From an uncultured Eubacteriales bacterium (GTDB lineage: Bacteria; Bacillota; Clostridia; Oscillospirales; CAG-272): a stretch of DNA of 25,442 nt. Positions 23,344 through 25,442 of this stretch are shown here, one piece after another. The position numbers and the translations under genes were made by a program. The notes below the pieces were generated by a model that ran no database searches, was not told the origin of the DNA, and saw only the letters and a list, made by a program, of their open reading frames with translations. The number at the start of each line of letters is the position of its first letter. Within the stretch, counting starts at the first letter, position 1. The stretch covers positions 1 through 25,442 of the forward strand of contig USGH01000010.1 of NCBI GenBank assembly GCA_900554225.1, in the 5' to 3' direction.

Positions 23344-24459
23344 TCAGTCCATAATGGTGCGCAGGATCGTCATGGCGTATACGCGCGCGAGGTAGTCGTT
23401 GCAGTGGTTGACGTTGTTGCCGGTCATGTCGTAGAATTCCTTCCGGCGCAGCAGTGTCTGGTGTACGGTGGTCATCGGCGCAACTGCCATTCGTTCGTCC
23501 TCTGCCGCATAATCGAACATATACGGCTCGTATTCGATCTGGTGCCCGAAAAATCCGGCGGCGCGGAAGTGGGGCAGCATCGTCGAAACGAGACAGATCC
23601 CGCATTGCGGATACGCCCGACGGATCTTGCCGACCGCACTTCTGGTCAGAGCCATAAATTCCTCTACGGATTTTCCGCCGTCGTTCATGCCAAAGGCATA
23701 GACCGCCAGATCCGGCGCATATACGTTGACCAGCTCCTCCACGTGTGCATCGCCCCAACGGGAATCCATCCCGCCGACCGCCGTATTGTAAAACCGGAGC
23801 GTGCGCGCCTTTCCGGACGCTTCTCTTGCCGCCTCTTCATACGGATCGCGCAGATATTCCACCGTGTAGCCGTATGCTTTGGCAATCTCCTTCGCGATCA
23901 TGTGCGGGAACGACGCCATATAGGGTGCATTGCCGCAGGTGCCGGAGGAGTTCGCGCCTGTTGTGATGCTGTCGCCGTAGAATGCGATCGTCACAGGTGC
24001 GCCGGACGCCATTTTGTTATGGAAATCTGCAAAGCTCTGTCTGCTTCCCGCAGGAATCGTGCCATTCCATATGCCGTGGTGCCGATAGGTTACGTCGATC
24101 TGCCAACGCGTGAAGGTGTCTCCCTCGCCGAACACGAGATACGGGTGCCCTTCCACGGTACAGCCGAAATCCGCACCGTCCTTATGTTCTGCCGGATAGT
24201 ATTCCTCGATCGGGAACGCCGGAATCGCAGAACCGGGCAGCCGCAGCAGACAGCCATCCATCAGCGCATAATCCCGCCCGCGCACATATTCCGTCTTTTG
24301 ATCCGCAGAGACAACCGATAAGATCTCGTCTGCCGGATAGAGAAGTCTGGCGGATTCTCTGTCGCTTAGAAACAGTACCGTCTCGTGTGCCGCGGTATCT
24401 CCCTGCCACACAGGGGTCAACGCCCATTCCGGGATCCATTCTTTTCTTTCCATATCCAT
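23344..24459 (-). CDS. SGNH/GDSL-family esterase (possible carbohydrate deacetylase)
   Basis: 371 residues, no signal peptide, so probably cytoplasmic. An N-terminal beta-rich region of about 150 residues precedes the SGNH hydrolase fold, an arrangement known in carbohydrate esterases. Seen: block I GDSIT with nucleophile S164, NTAVGG (225-230), GMND with N259, and NHCND (351-355) with likely catalytic H352. The position three residues before this His, normally Asp, is N349, so the triad may be altered or use another acid. ATG 24459 has AGGAAGG with 9 nt spacing; the ATG six nt later is too far. First gene of a two-gene operon with the isomerase, so I infer sugar deacylation. Confidence 0.88.
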   Translation of the reverse strand: MDMERKEWIPEWALTPVWQGDTAAHETVLFLSDRESARLLYPADEILSVVSADQKTEYVRGRDYALMDGCLLRLPGSAIPAFPIEEYYPAEHKDGADFGCTVEGHPYLVFGEGDTFTRWQIDVTYRHHGIWNGTIPAGSRQSFADFHNKMASGAPVTIAFYGDSITTGANSSGTCGNAPYMASFPHMIAKEIAKAYGYTVEYLRDPYEEAAREASGKARTLRFYNTAVGGMDSRWGDAHVEELVNVYAPDLAVYAFGMNDGGKSVEEFMALTRSAVGKIRRAYPQCGICLVSTMLPHFRAAGFFGHQIEYEPYMFDYAAEDERMAVAPMTTVHQTLLRRKEFYDMTGNNVNHCNDYLARVYAMTILRTIMD

Positions 24460-24559
24460 AACGTGCAGCCTTCCTGACTATAAAATGTTCTCTTTCCTGC
24501 CTGCCCGATACCGGATAATCGGCGGGAAAGTTGCGTTTCTGAATAGGTTTTCCAGGGCC

Positions 24560-24588
24560 AGAATAGCATACTTAGGTGAAAATGTCAA
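24560..24588 (-). promoter_or_regulatory. Promoter of the esterase-isomerase operon
   Basis: Minus strand: exact TTGACA (24583-24588), 17-nt spacer, TATTCT (24560-24565), giving a leader of about 95 nt. Confidence 0.75.
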
Positions 24589-24724
24589 GCGGTAGCGGGA
24601 AAAAGGCGTATGTATTGCGGGAGAATGGTGAAACGATCGCACTTCTTTCGGCATTCCAGCCTGCGAAAACGGCATGGACGACCGCCAAACGGAGGATTTT
24701 TCCGTAGAAATTTTCCGTTTCCCC

Positions 24725-24753
24725 TTGCACATGGCGATAAAATCCGGTATACT
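24725..24753 (+). promoter_or_regulatory. Promoter of the acetyltransferase gene
   Basis: TTGCAC (24725-24730), 17-nt spacer, TATACT (24748-24753). The transcript would start near 24760, about 170 nt before the acetyltransferase ATG. Confidence 0.65.
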
Positions 24754-24785
24754 ATAGAAAAATAAACGCAAAGGTATCGTACCCT

Positions 24786-24947
24786 ATGGAGGTATCCGGA
24801 GCGCGTGCCGCTGGAATACCCACGATCCGTTGCGACAGCGTGCGTGAGATCGTTTCCGCAGAGGGCACCACGGTATGGATCGACTGCACAAACGAAAATA
24901 TTCTATTACACAATTTGGAGGACTATCATGCCGGATTTGCTGGTTAA
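24786..24947 (+). CDS. Possible small ORF ahead of the acetyltransferase (53 codons)
   Basis: An ATG at 24786 opens a 53-residue frame ending at TAA 24945-24947, out of phase with and overlapping the acetyltransferase start by 20 nt. The end of the product reads IVSAEGTTVWIDC and then NENILLHNLEDYHAGFAG, which looks protein-like. The upstream AAAGG is 11 nt from the start, which is weak. It could be a leader ORF coupled to the next gene or chance. No family recognised. Confidence 0.3.
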   Translation: MEVSGARAAGIPTIRCDSVREIVSAEGTTVWIDCTNENILLHNLEDYHAGFAG

Positions 24948-25425
24948 GCTGTATACGTTGCCGCCGCTTTCTCCCATCACGGACAAGCTCGCGGAACAAA
25001 ACATCATCATTCGACCGCCGATCGGACCGGAGAATTACGCTGTGATCGGATGGATCCGGTCGCATTTTGGCGCAGGGTGGGCAGGGGAAGCGGAGAACGC
25101 CTTTTTCCGCAGTCCCAAAAGCGTCTTTGTCGCCGTTCGGGAAACGACAGATGCAAACGGCGAGATCCATGGGGATATGCTCGGATTTGCCTGCTACGAC
25201 GCCACGGTGAAGGGATTTTTCGGTCCGACAGGCGTGGATGAGAAGGAGCGCGGGCAGGGGATCGGTCAGGCATTGCTCCTCCGCTGTCTCCACGCCATGC
25301 ACGACGAGGGATACGGCTATGCCATTATCGGGGACGCGGGACCGGTCGATTTCTATCGCAAATGCTGCGGTGCGATTGTGATCGAGGATTCCCATCCCGG
25401 TGTCTATCGCGGAATGCTCCATTGA
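24928..25425 (+). CDS. GNAT-family N-acetyltransferase
   Basis: 165 residues. The acetyl-CoA binding loop is seen as ERGQGIGQALL (R108-x-x-G111-x-G113), preceded by the beta-strand GDMLGFACYDA and followed by the typical FYRKCCG helix. It transfers an acetyl group from acetyl-CoA to an amine; the acceptor is not predictable. GGAGGA lies 5 nt upstream of the ATG at 24928. An in-frame extension back to 24805 is open but has no ribosome-binding site and reads unlike a protein. It is single on this strand within the window; what follows the stop at 25425 is not seen. Confidence 0.9.
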   Translation: MPDLLVKLYTLPPLSPITDKLAEQNIIIRPPIGPENYAVIGWIRSHFGAGWAGEAENAFFRSPKSVFVAVRETTDANGEIHGDMLGFACYDATVKGFFGPTGVDEKERGQGIGQALLLRCLHAMHDEGYGYAIIGDAGPVDFYRKCCGAIVIEDSHPGVYRGMLH

Positions 25426-25442
25426 CAAAGCGCATGAAATAT

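Larger units (their letters stand above)
24460..24927. other. Divergent intergenic region
   Basis: About 470 nt between the esterase and the acetyltransferase. It holds two diverging promoters (minus 24560-24588, plus 24725-24753), short leaders with only a 5-bp stem (CCGAT/ATCGG near 24507-24525) and a possible small ORF listed separately. The TTTTCCGT octamer occurs twice between 24695 and 24720. No transposon or RNA gene was recognised. Confidence 0.7.

Noticed and set aside
24805..24927. N-terminal extension of the acetyltransferase
   Set aside because: No ribosome-binding site before 24805, the extension is not typical of the family, and a GGAGGA site with good spacing precedes 24928.

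Overview
The window looks like a chromosomal segment of a Gram-positive, low-to-moderate-GC Firmicute, most likely a Clostridia-type anaerobe (Oscillospiraceae-like is my guess). The evidence is strong AGGAGG-type ribosome-binding sites, many near-consensus TTGACA/N17/TATAAT promoters, a Bce-type two-component system with its ABC transporter, an M29 aminopeptidase, a lipoprotein-type peptide-binding protein and an RpiB/LacAB-type isomerase. There are no tRNA or rRNA genes, phage genes, insertion sequences or CRISPR arrays that I can see.

Layout: (a) 1-1597, minus: a RecQ helicase gene whose 3' end is cut by the window edge. (b) 1888-4438, plus: three overlapping genes for an ABC-2 type exporter (ATPase and two permeases). 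(c) 4726-5952, plus: an M29 metallo-aminopeptidase. (d) 6449-14338, plus: a five-gene oligopeptide ABC importer operon (binding lipoprotein, two permeases, two ATPases) behind a strong promoter and a structured leader of about 270 nt. It ends at a strong terminator at 14443-14500. (e) 14611-15870, plus: a membrane-anchored protein of unknown function with an ApbE-like layout. (f) 15935-20981, plus: response regulator, intramembrane-sensing histidine kinase, and BceA/BceB-type ATPase and permease, with a BceR-like operator before bceA. (g) 20848-22584, minus: an MsbA-like half exporter converging on the bceB-like gene. (h) 22746-24459, minus: an SGNH esterase followed by an RpiB/LacAB-like isomerase. 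(i) 24928-25425, plus: a GNAT acetyltransferase, perhaps preceded by a small ORF.

How they work together: the aminopeptidase and importer fit a peptide-scavenging lifestyle, with uptake by the lipoprotein and permeases and hydrolysis by the M29 enzyme. The Bce-type kinase, regulator and transporter form a typical antimicrobial-peptide sensing and detoxification module, and the operator upstream of bceA fits control by the regulator. The SGNH/isomerase pair suggests deacylation and then isomerisation of a sugar, but the substrate is unknown.

The least ordinary part is the peptide importer. All four of the subunits checked for extra domains depart from the textbook Opp/Dpp plan: the binding protein appears circularly permuted, the OppB-like permease has an extracytoplasmic insertion of about 275 residues, the OppD-like ATPase has a helical insertion of about 230 residues between Walker A and the Q-loop, and the OppF-like ATPase has a C-terminal two-helix membrane domain. 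Both ATPases lack the usual C-terminal Fe-S cysteine pattern. I read this as one co-adapted, poorly described importer variant.
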